Origin: Achromobacter pulmonis
GTDB lineage: Bacteria > Pseudomonadota > Gammaproteobacteria > Burkholderiales > Burkholderiaceae_B
Direction of reading: 5' to 3'
Assembly: GCF_002885955.2 (NCBI RefSeq)
Contig: NZ_POQS01000010.1
Span: forward strand, 92,776-156,775
DNA: 64,000 nt
Part shown: positions 8,654 to 17,661 of the stretch, in pieces
Numbering within the stretch: the stretch's first letter is position 1
Layout of the letters: each line of letters starts with the position of its first letter
Notes under the pieces: generated by a model
Databases searched by the model: none
Told to the model about the DNA's origin: nothing
The model's input: the letters and a program-made list of their open reading frames with translations, nothing else
Made by a program: the position numbers and the translations under genes

Positions 8654-9781
8654 ATGCAACACGTTACAAAGCCCCGCCGCCGCAAGTTCATCTCCGGCGC
8701 AGCCGCGGCCGGCGCCGCAGCCCTGGGATTTCCGGCGGTCAGCCGGGCGCAGAATGCCCCGATTTCCCTGCGCTTCCAGAGCACGTGGCCAGCCAACGAC
8801 ATCTTCCACGAGTTCGCCCGCGACTATGCCCAGAAGGTCAACGACATGGCCGGCGGCCAGTTGAAGATCGAGGTGCTGCCCGCGGGAGCGGTGGTCAAGG
8901 CGTTCGATCTGCTGGACGCGGTGTCCGCGGGCACGCTGGACGGCGGGCATGGCGTGGTGGCCTACTGGTACGGCAAGAACACGGCCGTGGCGCTGTGGGG
9001 GTCCGGGCCGTCTTTCGGCATGGACGCCAACATGCTGCTGGCCTGGCATGAATACGGCGGCGGCAAGGAGCTGCTGGTCGAGATCCAGAAGGCCATGGGC
9101 GTGAACGTGGTGTCGCTGATGTACGGCCCGATGCCGACCCAGCCGTTCGGCTGGTTCAAGCGCCCGATCACCAAGATGGACGAGGTCAAGGGCCTCAAGT
9201 TCCGCACGGTGGGCCTGGCCATCGACATGTACACGGCCATGGGCGCGGCGGTCAACGCGCTGCCCGGCGGCGAGATCGTGCCGGCGCTGGACCGGGGCCT
9301 GCTCGACGGCGCCGAGTTCAACAACGCGTCCTCGGACCTGGCGCTGGGCTTCCAGGACGTCTCCAAGATCTGCATGCTGCAGAGCTTCCACCAGAGCGCA
9401 GAGCAGTTCGAGGTGCTGTTCAACAAGTCCAAGTACGACAGCCTGCCGGAGCACCTCAAGCACATCCTCAGCTACGCCGCGCAGGCCGCCAGCGCCGACA
9501 TGTCCTGGAAGGCGGCCAACCGCTATTCGCAGGACTACGTCAAGCTGCAGAAAGAGCACAACGTCAAGTTCTACAAGACGCCCGACGCCATCCTGCAGCA
9601 GCAGCTGAAGATCTGGGACGAGATGATCGCCAAGCGCTCGGCCGAGAACCCCCTGTTCAAGAAGGTGCTGGAGTCGCAGCGCGCCTTCGCCGAGCGGGTG
9701 GGGCGCTGGAACGGGGATACCTCGGTCAACTTCCGCATGGCCTACAACCACTACTTCTCGCGCAGCAACAAGACGGCCTGA
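8654..9781 (+). CDS. TRAP transporter substrate-binding protein, DctP family (TakP-like)
   Basis: 375 residues. The N-terminus carries a twin-arginine type signal (RRRKFISGAAAAGAAALGF) with cleavage probably after SRAQ near residue 33, so export of a folded receptor by Tat is likely. The mature part matches the TakP/YiaO-like branch that binds alpha-keto or other carboxylic acids, with the typical LDGAEFNNASSD segment. A Shine-Dalgarno AGGAGA precedes the start. It is the first gene of a dctPQM operon. The ligand is unknown. Confidence 0.93.
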   Translation: MQHVTKPRRRKFISGAAAAGAAALGFPAVSRAQNAPISLRFQSTWPANDIFHEFARDYAQKVNDMAGGQLKIEVLPAGAVVKAFDLLDAVSAGTLDGGHGVVAYWYGKNTAVALWGSGPSFGMDANMLLAWHEYGGGKELLVEIQKAMGVNVVSLMYGPMPTQPFGWFKRPITKMDEVKGLKFRTVGLAIDMYTAMGAAVNALPGGEIVPALDRGLLDGAEFNNASSDLALGFQDVSKICMLQSFHQSAEQFEVLFNKSKYDSLPEHLKHILSYAAQAASADMSWKAANRYSQDYVKLQKEHNVKFYKTPDAILQQQLKIWDEMIAKRSAENPLFKKVLESQRAFAERVGRWNGDTSVNFRMAYNHYFSRSNKTA

Positions 9782-9799
9782 ACGCAGGGCCCGTCCCGC

Positions 9800-9815
9800 G
9801 CCCGCCCAGGCGGGC
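9800..9815 (+). promoter_or_regulatory. Intercistronic GC-rich hairpin after dctP
   Basis: A perfect 7-bp stem (GCCCGCC / GGCGGGC) with a 2-base loop sits just after the dctP stop. No T-run follows, so it is not an intrinsic terminator. It more likely protects the upstream mRNA or attenuates expression of the permease genes, keeping receptor levels high (inference). Confidence 0.45.
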
Positions 9816-9917
9816 CGGGGCGCCGTTGCGCCTTGACTGATTGACACATCGTCTCATGCGTCGCGCGCTCGTCCAGGTCGCGCGGCGGGAAGCCTTGCGC
9901 CTCAACCAGGACGCCAG

Positions 9918-10541
9918 ATGATCCGAATCATACGTTTCATAGACCGCATATCCACCTTCGTCGGGCAGGCCTTCGCCTGGTTGATCGTCGTTCTTACCCT
10001 GCATGTGTGCTGGGAAGTCGCCGCCCGGTACGTGTTGAACCAGCCCAGCGCGTGGGCGTTCGACCTGCAGATGATGTACTACGGCATCCTGTTCATGATG
10101 GCCGGCGCGTACACCCTGGCCAAGAACGGCCACGTGCGCGGCGACATCCTGTACGGCTTTCTGCCGCCGCGCATGCAGGCCGGGCTCGACCTGACGCTGT
10201 ACATCGTGTTTTTCTTCCCCGGGGTCATCGCCCTGGTGTGGGCGGGCTGGTACTACGCCGGCTATTCCATCGCCATCCGCGAGCATTCCTCGCTGATGGC
10301 CGACGGGCCGCCCATCTACCCGTTCAAGGCCTTCATCCCGATCGCGGGCGCGGTCCTGCTGGTACAGGGGCTGGCCGAAGTCATGCGCTGCCTGCTGTGC
10401 CTGCGCCGCGGGGCGTGGCCGGCGCGTGAAGAGGACGTCGAGGAAGTGGACGTCGACAAGCTCAAGGAGATGGTGCACGTGAAGGACGAGGACATCGCCC
10501 GCCTGGACCGCTACGTCACGCACGAGGAGCCTCGCCAATGA
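9918..10541 (+). CDS. TRAP transporter small permease, DctQ family
   Basis: 207 residues with four predicted transmembrane helices (about 17-37, 50-70, 92-112 and 132-150), the DctQ topology. The C-terminal 45 residues are an acidic cytoplasmic extension (EEDVEEVDVDKLKEMV), longer than in many DctQ proteins. The stop overlaps the dctM start by four bases (ATGA). With DctM it forms the membrane part of a Na+- or proton-coupled TRAP system. Confidence 0.92.
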   Translation: MIRIIRFIDRISTFVGQAFAWLIVVLTLHVCWEVAARYVLNQPSAWAFDLQMMYYGILFMMAGAYTLAKNGHVRGDILYGFLPPRMQAGLDLTLYIVFFFPGVIALVWAGWYYAGYSIAIREHSSLMADGPPIYPFKAFIPIAGAVLLVQGLAEVMRCLLCLRRGAWPAREEDVEEVDVDKLKEMVHVKDEDIARLDRYVTHEEPRQ

Positions 10542-12463
10542 AAATCCACAAGGCATTGTGGTTCGGCCTGTCGTGCATCGGCCTGGTCATCCTGATGATC
10601 GTCTTCCTGACGCCCTGGGACAACCTCACCACCGGGCACATCGGGCTGCTGATGCTGGCGCTGATCGTGGTGGCGATCATGCTGGGGTTTCCGACGGCGT
10701 TTACCCTCATGGGCATGGGCGTGCTGTTCACCTTCCTGGCGTACTACATGCAGAACCCCGATCCGGCGCGCTCGATCGGGCAGACGCTGGACCTGATGGT
10801 GCAGCGCACGTACGCCACCATGACCAACGACTCGCTGATCTGCATCCCGCTCTTCGTGTTCATGGGCTACCTGGTGGAGCGCGCCAACCTCATCGAAAAA
10901 CTGTTCCGCTCCATGCACCTGGCGCTGGCGCGCCTGCCGGGCGCGCTGGCGGTGGCCACGCTGGCCACCTGCGCCATCTTCGCCACGGCCACCGGCATCG
11001 TCGGCGCGGTGGTCACGCTGATGGGCCTGCTGGCCATGCCGGCCATGCTGAAGGCCGGCTACAGCGTGCGGCTGACGGCCGGCGCCATCACGGCCGGCGG
11101 CTGCCTGGGCATCCTGCTGCCGCCTTCGGTGATGCTGATCGTGTACGGCGCGACCACCGGCGTGTCGGTGGTGCAGCTGTATGCCGGCGCGCTGTTCCCC
11201 GGCATCATGCTGGCCGGCCTGTACATGCTTTACGTCATCATCCTGGCCAAGCTGCGGCCCGACCTGGCGCCGCCGCTGCCCATGGCCGAACGCGGCGTGC
11301 CGCTGTCGCCCGAATCGAAGGCGCTGGCCTCGGGCGGACACGTGCGCGCGCTGTCCGGCATGGTGGCGGCCCTGTTCAAGGGGCGCCGCAACCGCGACGT
11401 GCCGCTGTCGGCGCTGCTGCGCTACATGGCGATGGCGCTGGCGCCGCTGGCGGTGACGGTGCTGCTGGTGGCCGTGGTCTACCAGGCCACGACGCGGCCC
11501 GAAGTGGTCTACGACGTGCCCGCGGAACTGCAGCTGGGTTCGGTGGATTTCGATTCGGGCCTGAGCGAGCCGCCGTCCGGCGGACTGGCCGAGCCGCCTT
11601 CCAATGACGCGGGCGGCCTGTCCGAACCGCCCGGCGCCCCGTCCGGCGCGCCGGCGGCGCCGTCCGCCGCGGCCGCGGCGGATGCGCCGGCCGAGGCCGG
11701 CGAGGGCATCGCCGCGCCCACCGGCTTCTGGATCTTCGCGGCGATATGCGCGGCCGCCATGCTGGCGTTCTATGGCCTGTTGACCTGGGCGCGGCTGGAA
11801 ATCTTCAAGATGCTGATGTCCTCGTTCTTCCCGCTGGCCGTCATGATCGCGGCGGTGCTGGGTTCGATCGGCTTCGGCCTGGCCACGCCCAGCGAGGCGG
11901 CGGCCATGGGCGCGCTGGGCGGCGCGCTGCTGGCGCTGGCGTACCGGCGGCTGAACATGCCGGTGCTGCGCGAATCGGTGTTCCTGACCGCAAAGACCAG
12001 CGCCATGGTGTGCTGGCTGTTCGTCGGCTCGTCGATCTTCTCGGCGGCCTTCGCGCTGCTGGGCGGACAGCGCATCATCGAGGAATGGGTGCTGTCGCTG
12101 GGGCTGTCGCAGCTGCAGTTCCTGCTGCTGGCGCAGGTCATCATCTTCCTGCTGGGCTGGCCGCTGGAATGGACCGAGATCATCGTGATCTTCATGCCCA
12201 TCTTCGTGCCGCTGCTCAACACCTTCGGCATCGATCCGCTGTTCTTCGGGCTGCTGGTGGCGCTGAACCTGCAGACGGCGTTCCTGTCGCCGCCGGTGGC
12301 CATGTCCGCCTTCTACCTGAAGGGCGTCTCGCCGCCGCACGTCACGCTGAACCAGATCTTCATGGGCATGATGCCGTTCATGGGCATCCAGGTGATCGCG
12401 ATCTTCCTGCTGTACGTGTTCCCGGAGATCGGGTTGTGGCTCCCCACGGTGCTGTATCGCTGA
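10538..12463 (+). CDS. TRAP transporter large permease, DctM family, with large internal extension
   Basis: 641 residues, about 200 longer than a standard DctM (about 425). The first 240 residues and the last 215 match the family, including GGCLGILLPPSVMLIVYG and FGLATPSEAAAMGALGG. Between them, at about residues 250-425, lies an added stretch. It has a basic cytoplasmic part, one extra hydrophobic helix (about 297-316), a soluble Pro/Ala/Ser-rich linker with GLSEPP, GLAEPP and GLSEPP repeats at about 341-365, and another helix (about 396-414). The reading frame is intact and translationally coupled to dctQ, so the extension is probably real. Confidence 0.9.
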   Translation: MKIHKALWFGLSCIGLVILMIVFLTPWDNLTTGHIGLLMLALIVVAIMLGFPTAFTLMGMGVLFTFLAYYMQNPDPARSIGQTLDLMVQRTYATMTNDSLICIPLFVFMGYLVERANLIEKLFRSMHLALARLPGALAVATLATCAIFATATGIVGAVVTLMGLLAMPAMLKAGYSVRLTAGAITAGGCLGILLPPSVMLIVYGATTGVSVVQLYAGALFPGIMLAGLYMLYVIILAKLRPDLAPPLPMAERGVPLSPESKALASGGHVRALSGMVAALFKGRRNRDVPLSALLRYMAMALAPLAVTVLLVAVVYQATTRPEVVYDVPAELQLGSVDFDSGLSEPPSGGLAEPPSNDAGGLSEPPGAPSGAPAAPSAAAAADAPAEAGEGIAAPTGFWIFAAICAAAMLAFYGLLTWARLEIFKMLMSSFFPLAVMIAAVLGSIGFGLATPSEAAAMGALGGALLALAYRRLNMPVLRESVFLTAKTSAMVCWLFVGSSIFSAAFALLGGQRIIEEWVLSLGLSQLQFLLLAQVIIFLLGWPLEWTEIIVIFMPIFVPLLNTFGIDPLFFGLLVALNLQTAFLSPPVAMSAFYLKGVSPPHVTLNQIFMGMMPFMGIQVIAIFLLYVFPEIGLWLPTVLYR

Positions 12464-12486
12464 AGGCAGGCCCGTGGTTGCAGGAT

Positions 12487-12523
12487 ATTAATTAGCCGGC
12501 GTACTATACGCCGGCTAATTAAT
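12487..12523. promoter_or_regulatory. Perfect 17-bp inverted repeat, probable MarR operator
   Basis: Two perfectly complementary 17-base arms (ATTAATTAGCCGGCGTA and its complement) are separated by CTA. The element lies 23 bases after the dctM stop and 12 bases before the MarR ATG, overlapping the probable MarR promoter. AT-rich ends with a GC core fit an autoregulatory MarR operator. A TTTT follows the right arm, so it could also terminate transcription from the TRAP operon. A dual role is possible. Confidence 0.65.
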
Positions 12524-12535
12524 TTTGGAGCGGTC

Positions 12536-13066
12536 ATGAAGGACGGACAAGCCATGCTGGAACGCAAGCACCGCGCGCTGCTGGAAATCGCGGCAAGGCG
12601 GGGGTTGCCGTCGGCCGGCGGCATCGGCTTGTGCTTTCAGTTGCTGTCGCTGGCCGCGGCCATCGATCGGGATTGCGCCGCCCGGCTCGCGCCGCGCGGG
12701 CTGTCCGAGGGCAAATTCGTGCTGCTGTTCCTGCTGCACGAACAGGCGCAGGGCCTGGCGCCGCACGAACTGGCCGCAGGCGCCGGCGTCACGCGCGCCA
12801 CGGTGACCGGCCTGCTCGACGGGCTGGAGCGCGACGGTTTCGTGGCGCGCCAGGCAGGCAAGGACGACAGGCGCAGCATCCAGGTGAAGCTGACCGTCAA
12901 GGGCCGGACGGCCGCGGCCAGGCTTTTCAAGGAGCACACCGACTGGATCGGCTCGCTGTTCGCGGGCTTCGGCGACGCGGACCGGGAGCGACTGGCCGGC
13001 CTGCTGGAGCGGGTCTGGCAAGGCACGGACGCGGGCCGTGCCGCCATTCGGGAGCCGGCGCGGTGA
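12536..13066 (+). CDS. MarR family transcriptional regulator
   Basis: 176 residues, somewhat longer than the usual 140-150 because of an N-terminal helix. The winged helix is clear at about residues 68-125 (LAAGAGVTRATVTGLLDGLERDG, then the basic wing KDDRRS). GGAG precedes the ATG. A perfect palindrome lies immediately upstream, suggesting autoregulation. The stop overlaps a GTG start of the AlkD-like gene (GTGA), so the two are co-translated. The ligand is unknown; regulation of the repair gene or of the upstream TRAP genes is an inference. Confidence 0.92.
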   Translation: MKDGQAMLERKHRALLEIAARRGLPSAGGIGLCFQLLSLAAAIDRDCAARLAPRGLSEGKFVLLFLLHEQAQGLAPHELAAGAGVTRATVTGLLDGLERDGFVARQAGKDDRRSIQVKLTVKGRTAAARLFKEHTDWIGSLFAGFGDADRERLAGLLERVWQGTDAGRAAIREPAR

Positions 13067-13848
13067 GCCCGCGCAAGGCTGCGGCGCCGAAGCCGGCCGG
13101 CAGGGGCGTGAAAGACATCGCGCCCGAGCGCCTGGCGCAGTTGAACGCCGGAGAACCGGCGGCCACGCTGACCGAATGCCTGGCGGTGGATTTCGCCGCG
13201 CTGATGCAGGCCGTGGCGCCGCAGGCCGGGGCCGCGGCGGTGGCTTCGATGCGCGCGCAGGCGGGGCTGGGCATTTCCCGGCGCATGGCGCTGGCCGCGC
13301 ACATCCTGGGCGAACGCCTGGGGCCCGACGGCTTCGAAGTCTTGAAGACGCACCGTTGCGACACGGTGCGCGGCTGGGCCTGCTTCATGGCGGGCGCCAT
13401 GCTGGCCGGGACGCTCGGCGCGCGCCTGGATCTGATCCGTCCGCTGGCCGACGACGCGCATTTCGGCGTGCGCGAATGGGCCTGGCTGGCGCTGCGCGAG
13501 CATCTGGCGGCGCAACTGCAGGAGGCGCTGCGATTGCTGCAGCCATGGACCAGTGAGCCGTCCGAGCGGCTGCGGCGTTTCGCCTGCGAGTCGCTGCGTC
13601 CGCGCGGCGTCTGGTGCGCGCACATCGCGGCGCTGAAGTCCGATCCGGGCCTGGCGCTGCCCTTGCTGGAAGCGCTGCGGGCGGACCCGGCCGTCTATGT
13701 GCAGGATTCGGTGGCGAACTGGCTCAACGACGCCAGCAAGAGCCGCCCGGACTGGGTGCGCGAAGTATGCGCGCGCTGGTCGGCGGGCCGGCCGGCGGCC
13801 GCCACCGAACGCATCTGCAAGCGGGCGCTGCGTTCCATCGGTCCGTAG
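13063..13848 (+). CDS. DNA alkylation repair protein, AlkD-like HEAT-repeat family
   Basis: 261 residues from a GTG that overlaps the MarR stop. The first 30 residues are basic and disordered. The remainder is helical HEAT-like repeats with family-typical stretches such as HFGVREWAWLALREHL, RRFACESLRPRGVWC and YVQDSVANWLNDASKS. AlkD relatives are DNA glycosylases for 3-methyladenine and 7-methylguanine. The precise catalytic residue in this branch was not assigned. Translational coupling to a MarR regulator suggests induction by a chemical signal. Confidence 0.8.
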   Translation: MSPRKAAAPKPAGRGVKDIAPERLAQLNAGEPAATLTECLAVDFAALMQAVAPQAGAAAVASMRAQAGLGISRRMALAAHILGERLGPDGFEVLKTHRCDTVRGWACFMAGAMLAGTLGARLDLIRPLADDAHFGVREWAWLALREHLAAQLQEALRLLQPWTSEPSERLRRFACESLRPRGVWCAHIAALKSDPGLALPLLEALRADPAVYVQDSVANWLNDASKSRPDWVREVCARWSAGRPAAATERICKRALRSIGP

Positions 13849-13902
13849 GCCCGGCCGTTTCGTTATAGTCCTTGCTGTACTACGACAGTCCAAAGGACGG
13901 GC

Positions 13903-14688
13903 ATGGAAGAGACGACACTGAACTGGGCATCGCTGGTCGATGACCTGAACAAGCTGCTGCGCCTGAAGACCACGGTCATCGGCATGAAGCTGTATGAGCG
14001 GGCGGAGGACATGGCGGCGGTCAAGGGCCTGCGGCGTCCGCAGGCCACGCACACCACCGACCAGATCGTCGGCATGGCGGCGCGGCTGGGCTGGACCGTG
14101 GGCATCACCGGCGACGATCTGGTGGGCGCGCAGTGCCGCGCCGTGATCGGGCTGGGGCCGCAGGACGAGGCCTGGCGGCGCGGCGAGGACTATGTCGGCG
14201 TATGGCACGCCACCCAGGCCGACGCCCAGGCCCGCCAGGAAGCGCTGTCCTGCGTGCCCGCGGGCAAGTACCAGGGCATGGTGGTGTCGCCGCTGGCCTC
14301 GGGCCGGCTGGACCCGCCCGACATCTGCCTGGTGTACGCCACGCCGGGCCAGATGATCATCCTCATCAATGGCCTGCAATGGAAGAACTACCGCCGCTTC
14401 GACTGGAGCGTGGTGGGCGAGACCGCCTGTGCGGACTCCTGGGGCAGGGCGCTGGCCACCGGCGAACCCAGCCTGTCCTTGCCCTGTTTCGCCGAGCGCC
14501 GTTACGGCGGCGTGCCGGACGAGGAAATGCTGATGGCCATGCCGCCGCGCTACCTGCCCATCGCCATCGAGGGCATGAAGGCCTTGTCGGCCAACGGACT
14601 GCGCTATCCGATCCCGCCCTACGGCATCCAGAACGACGTGCGCGCCGGCATGGGCGTGAGCTACGCGCGGCCCCCCGCCAAGTCCTGA
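13903..14688 (+). CDS. DUF169 domain-containing protein
   Basis: 261 residues matching the DUF169 family across its length, with conserved segments near the N-terminus (LRLKTTVIGMKLYE), VSPLASGRLDPPDICLVYATPGQ, and a Cys-containing central part. No signal peptide or transmembrane helix. The function of the family is unknown; members often lie near radical or anaerobic metabolism genes. It converges on the downstream LysR gene with only four bases between stops and does not form an evident operon. Confidence 0.85.
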   Translation: MEETTLNWASLVDDLNKLLRLKTTVIGMKLYERAEDMAAVKGLRRPQATHTTDQIVGMAARLGWTVGITGDDLVGAQCRAVIGLGPQDEAWRRGEDYVGVWHATQADAQARQEALSCVPAGKYQGMVVSPLASGRLDPPDICLVYATPGQMIILINGLQWKNYRRFDWSVVGETACADSWGRALATGEPSLSLPCFAERRYGGVPDEEMLMAMPPRYLPIAIEGMKALSANGLRYPIPPYGIQNDVRAGMGVSYARPPAKS

Positions 14689-14692
14689 GCCC

Positions 14693-15601
14693 TCAGCGGG
14701 CCGCGTCGCGCAGCGCGGCCGCCAGCACCCGGGCGGCCGGCCCCAGCGGCTGGTCGATGCGGTGCGCCAGATAGGTTTCGGCGGCCACCTGGCTGCCGCG
14801 GCCCAGGCTGTCGGTCGGCAGGCGCAGCAGCCGGCCTTCGGCCAGGTCGCGCTCCACCTGCCACAGCGGCAGGCGGCCCCAGCCCGCGCCGGCGACGATC
14901 AGCGCGTGCTTGGCGTCCTGCGTGTTGACGCGGCAGGTCTGCGGCGACAGCACGGCGAAGTCGCGGCCCTGGCTGAGCGCCGAGGGGTCCGACTGCACGA
15001 TCTGCACATGGTCGGCGAGGGCGGGCGGGGCCAGCGGCTCGCCCGCCGCGACGTGGCGCGCCAGCGCGTGGGCCGCGCCGACCACGGCCACCATCTGCAC
15101 CGAGGACAAGGCCTGCATGGCGATGTGCGGATGGCGGAAGTGCTCGCCCGCCACGATGCCCAGCGTATGGCTGCGCGCCAGCAGCGCCTCTATCGGCCCG
15201 CCCAGCGGCAGCACCGAAATCCGCGTGGCCACCGAAGGATAGGCCGCGCGCAGCGCGTTGATCGCGGCGCCCACCGCGGCAAGGGGAAACAGCGTGTCCA
15301 CGGCCAGCGACAGTTCCAGCTCGACGCCTTCGCCCAGCCCCTGGGCGCGGGCGCGCATGGCGTCCACGCGCAGCAGGATGTCGCGGGCGTTGGCCAGCAG
15401 CGCCGCGCCCTCGGGCGTCATGACGGGACGGTGGCCGCTGCGGTCGAACAGCCTGACGCCCAGCTGCGTTTCCATATTGGCGATGGCGTGGCTGACCGCC
15501 GACTGCACGCGCGACAGGCGGCGTGCGGCCGCGCGGAAACTGCCGGTGTCGGCCACCGCCGCGAATACGCGTAGCTGGTCCAGGGTAAGAGCGTCTATCA
15601 T
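14693..15601 (-). CDS. LysR family transcriptional regulator
   Basis: 302 residues. The winged helix-turn-helix (about residues 5-62, with SFRAAARRLSRVQSAVSHAI) is followed by the effector domain. It is divergent from an MFS transporter gene across an AT-rich spacer of about 107 bases, the classic layout for a LysR protein controlling its neighbour. The effector is not predictable. Confidence 0.92.
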   Translation of the reverse strand: MIDALTLDQLRVFAAVADTGSFRAAARRLSRVQSAVSHAIANMETQLGVRLFDRSGHRPVMTPEGAALLANARDILLRVDAMRARAQGLGEGVELELSLAVDTLFPLAAVGAAINALRAAYPSVATRISVLPLGGPIEALLARSHTLGIVAGEHFRHPHIAMQALSSVQMVAVVGAAHALARHVAAGEPLAPPALADHVQIVQSDPSALSQGRDFAVLSPQTCRVNTQDAKHALIVAGAGWGRLPLWQVERDLAEGRLLRLPTDSLGRGSQVAAETYLAHRIDQPLGPAARVLAAALRDAAR

Positions 15602-15708
15602 CGCGCCGGACGATCTAATAAATCGATCAAGTCAATCAGAAGATTATCACTTACCGGAATCGGCCGGCGATGGCATCCTGGCCGGGTTCTGACAAGGCGG
15701 AGACAGGA

Positions 15709-16887
15709 ATGGGGCAGGAAGGAACGCGCTGGGGCGCGGTGGCGGCGATCGTGGGCGCGGGCGTGGCGGCGGCGCTGCAGGTGGGCAAGCTGATCATCGC
15801 CGCGCCGTTGCTGCGCCGGGATCTGGGGCTGGACCTGGCCGCGATAGGCGCGCTGGCGGCGGTGTTCTCCGTGCTGGGCATGTTCGGCGGCATCGCGGCC
15901 GGCGGCGTCATTGGCCGCTACGGCGCGCGTCGCATGCTGCTGGCCGGCCTGGCGGCCACGGCCGTGGGCGCGGCGCTGGGCGCGATGGCGCCGGCCTACG
16001 GCCTGCTGCTGGCGTCGCGCGTCATGGAAGGGCTGGGATTCCTGATGATTTCGGTGGCGGGCCCGGCGGCGTTGCAGCGCATGGTGTCGGCCTCGAACCG
16101 CGATATCGCGTTCGCGCTGTGGAGCTGTTATATGCCGGCGGGCATGGCCATCGCGATGCTGGCCTCGCAGGCCTTCGGCGACTGGCGCGGCTACTGGTGG
16201 TGCGCCAGCGCGGCGGTGGTCGTGTCGCTGGCGAGCGTCGCGGCGCTGGCCCCGGCCACGCCGGGCGGGGCCAGCCTGTCCTGGCGCAGCCTGCGCCAGG
16301 ACACGGCGGACACCCTGGGCGCGCCCGGCCCGCGCCTGCTGGCGCTGACGTTCACGCTCTACAGCCTGATGTTCTTCGCGCTGTTCACCTTCCTGCCGGT
16401 GCTGCTGACCGAGCAGCTCGGCCTGTCGCTGGCCACGGCCGGCGTCTACAGCGCCATCGCCAGCGCCGCCAACGTGATCGGCAACCTGGGCGCCGGCGTG
16501 CTGCTGGCGCGCGGCTGGCGGCGTTCCACGCTGATCGCCTGCGCCAGCGTGGCGATGGGCGCGGTGGCGCTGCTCATCTTCCGCTCGGTGTTGCCGGCGA
16601 TGCCGACCTTTCTGCTGTGCGTGCTGTTCTCGGCGGTGGGCGGGCTGATACCGGCCACCCTGCTGGGCACCGCGCCCACGCTGGCGCCGCGCGCCGGCTT
16701 GGCGGCGGCGTCGGTGGGGCTGGTGATGCAGGGCAGCAACCTCGGCCAGGTGATCGGGCCGCTGGCGGTGGGCGGCGCGATCGACCGCTACGGCTGGACG
16801 TCGGCCTCGTTCATCGTGGCCGCGGCAGGGCTGGGCGGCGTGGCGCTGGCGTGGCGTTTGCGGCGCCTGCGCGGCGCGGGGCTGTAG
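15709..16887 (+). CDS. MFS transporter (CynX/NimT or AraJ-like)
   Basis: 392 residues with about 12 predicted transmembrane helices. The start at 15709 is preferred over the in-frame ATG at 15670 because AGGCGGAGACAGGA lies directly before it. The second-third helix loop has a degenerate MFS motif (GGVIGRYGARRM). It is divergent from a LysR gene, which probably regulates it. The substrate is unknown; relatives export drugs or sugars or take up cyanate/nitrate-like anions. Confidence 0.88.
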   Translation: MGQEGTRWGAVAAIVGAGVAAALQVGKLIIAAPLLRRDLGLDLAAIGALAAVFSVLGMFGGIAAGGVIGRYGARRMLLAGLAATAVGAALGAMAPAYGLLLASRVMEGLGFLMISVAGPAALQRMVSASNRDIAFALWSCYMPAGMAIAMLASQAFGDWRGYWWCASAAVVVSLASVAALAPATPGGASLSWRSLRQDTADTLGAPGPRLLALTFTLYSLMFFALFTFLPVLLTEQLGLSLATAGVYSAIASAANVIGNLGAGVLLARGWRRSTLIACASVAMGAVALLIFRSVLPAMPTFLLCVLFSAVGGLIPATLLGTAPTLAPRAGLAAASVGLVMQGSNLGQVIGPLAVGGAIDRYGWTSASFIVAAAGLGGVALAWRLRRLRGAGL

Positions 16888-16957
16888 GCGCGCGCGGCCG
16901 ACCTTGCGGCGTCATGCCGCCGGCCTATCATGGGGGCTTGTTTCCCACGGAGCCACT

Positions 16958-17626
16958 ATGCATACGCCTGCCCCCCGCCTGGTCATCTTCGACTGCGACG
17001 GCGTCCTGATCGATAGCGAGATCATCGCGGCGCGCGCCCAGTCGCAGGCGCTGGCCGCGCACGGGATCGCCATCACGCCCGAAGAGGCCGCGCGCCGCTT
17101 CGCCGGCATTCCCGACGCGGACATGTGGCAGACCCTGCAGCAGGAAAGCGAACGCCGCCTGCCCGACGGGTTCGCGCGGCAGTACGCCGACCGCCTGCAG
17201 GCCAGCTTCCGCCAGGAACTGCGCGCGCTGCCCGGCGCGGCCGAAACGGTGGCGGCGCTGCGCGAGCGCGGCATGCAGCTGTGCGTGGCTTCCAGCAGCC
17301 AGCCCGCCAAGCTGGAGGCGGCCTTGAGGATGGTGGGCCTGTGGGACGCGTTCGCGCCCAATGTCTTCAGCGTGGCGCAGGTGGCGCGCGGCAAGCCGGC
17401 GCCGGACGTGTTCCTGTTCGCGGCCCGGCAGATGCGCGCGGCAATCCTGGATTGCGTGGTGGTGGAAGACAGCGTGGCCGGCGTGCGCGCCGCGCGGGCT
17501 GCGCGCATGCGCGCCATCGGCTACGTCGGGGCCTCGCACAACGGTCCCGGGCAACGCCAGCGGCTGCTGGACGAAGGCGCCAGCGAGGTCATCGACGACC
17601 TGCGCCGTCTGCCGGAACGGCTGTAG
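16958..17626 (+). CDS. HAD-superfamily hydrolase, beta-phosphoglucomutase/phosphatase-like
   Basis: 222 residues. The catalytic motif FDCDGVLIDSE supplies nucleophile D12 and acid/base D14. The VASSSQP motif provides motif II, K in ARGKPAPDVF motif III, and VVVEDSVAGVRAA motif IV. The helical cap between residues 20 and 90 places it in subclass I (YniC/GPH/PGMB-like). GGAG precedes the ATG. The substrate is probably a small sugar phosphate. Confidence 0.9.
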   Translation: MHTPAPRLVIFDCDGVLIDSEIIAARAQSQALAAHGIAITPEEAARRFAGIPDADMWQTLQQESERRLPDGFARQYADRLQASFRQELRALPGAAETVAALRERGMQLCVASSSQPAKLEAALRMVGLWDAFAPNVFSVAQVARGKPAPDVFLFAARQMRAAILDCVVVEDSVAGVRAARAARMRAIGYVGASHNGPGQRQRLLDEGASEVIDDLRRLPERL

Positions 17627-17661
17627 CGGCGCGTGGATGGCCCGGGCCGGCCGGTCCCGGG

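Noticed and set aside
10511-12340. Minus-strand ORF of 609 codons opposite dctM
   Set aside because: The translation is repetitive Arg/Gln/His without domain features; the plus-strand DctM is clearly the gene.
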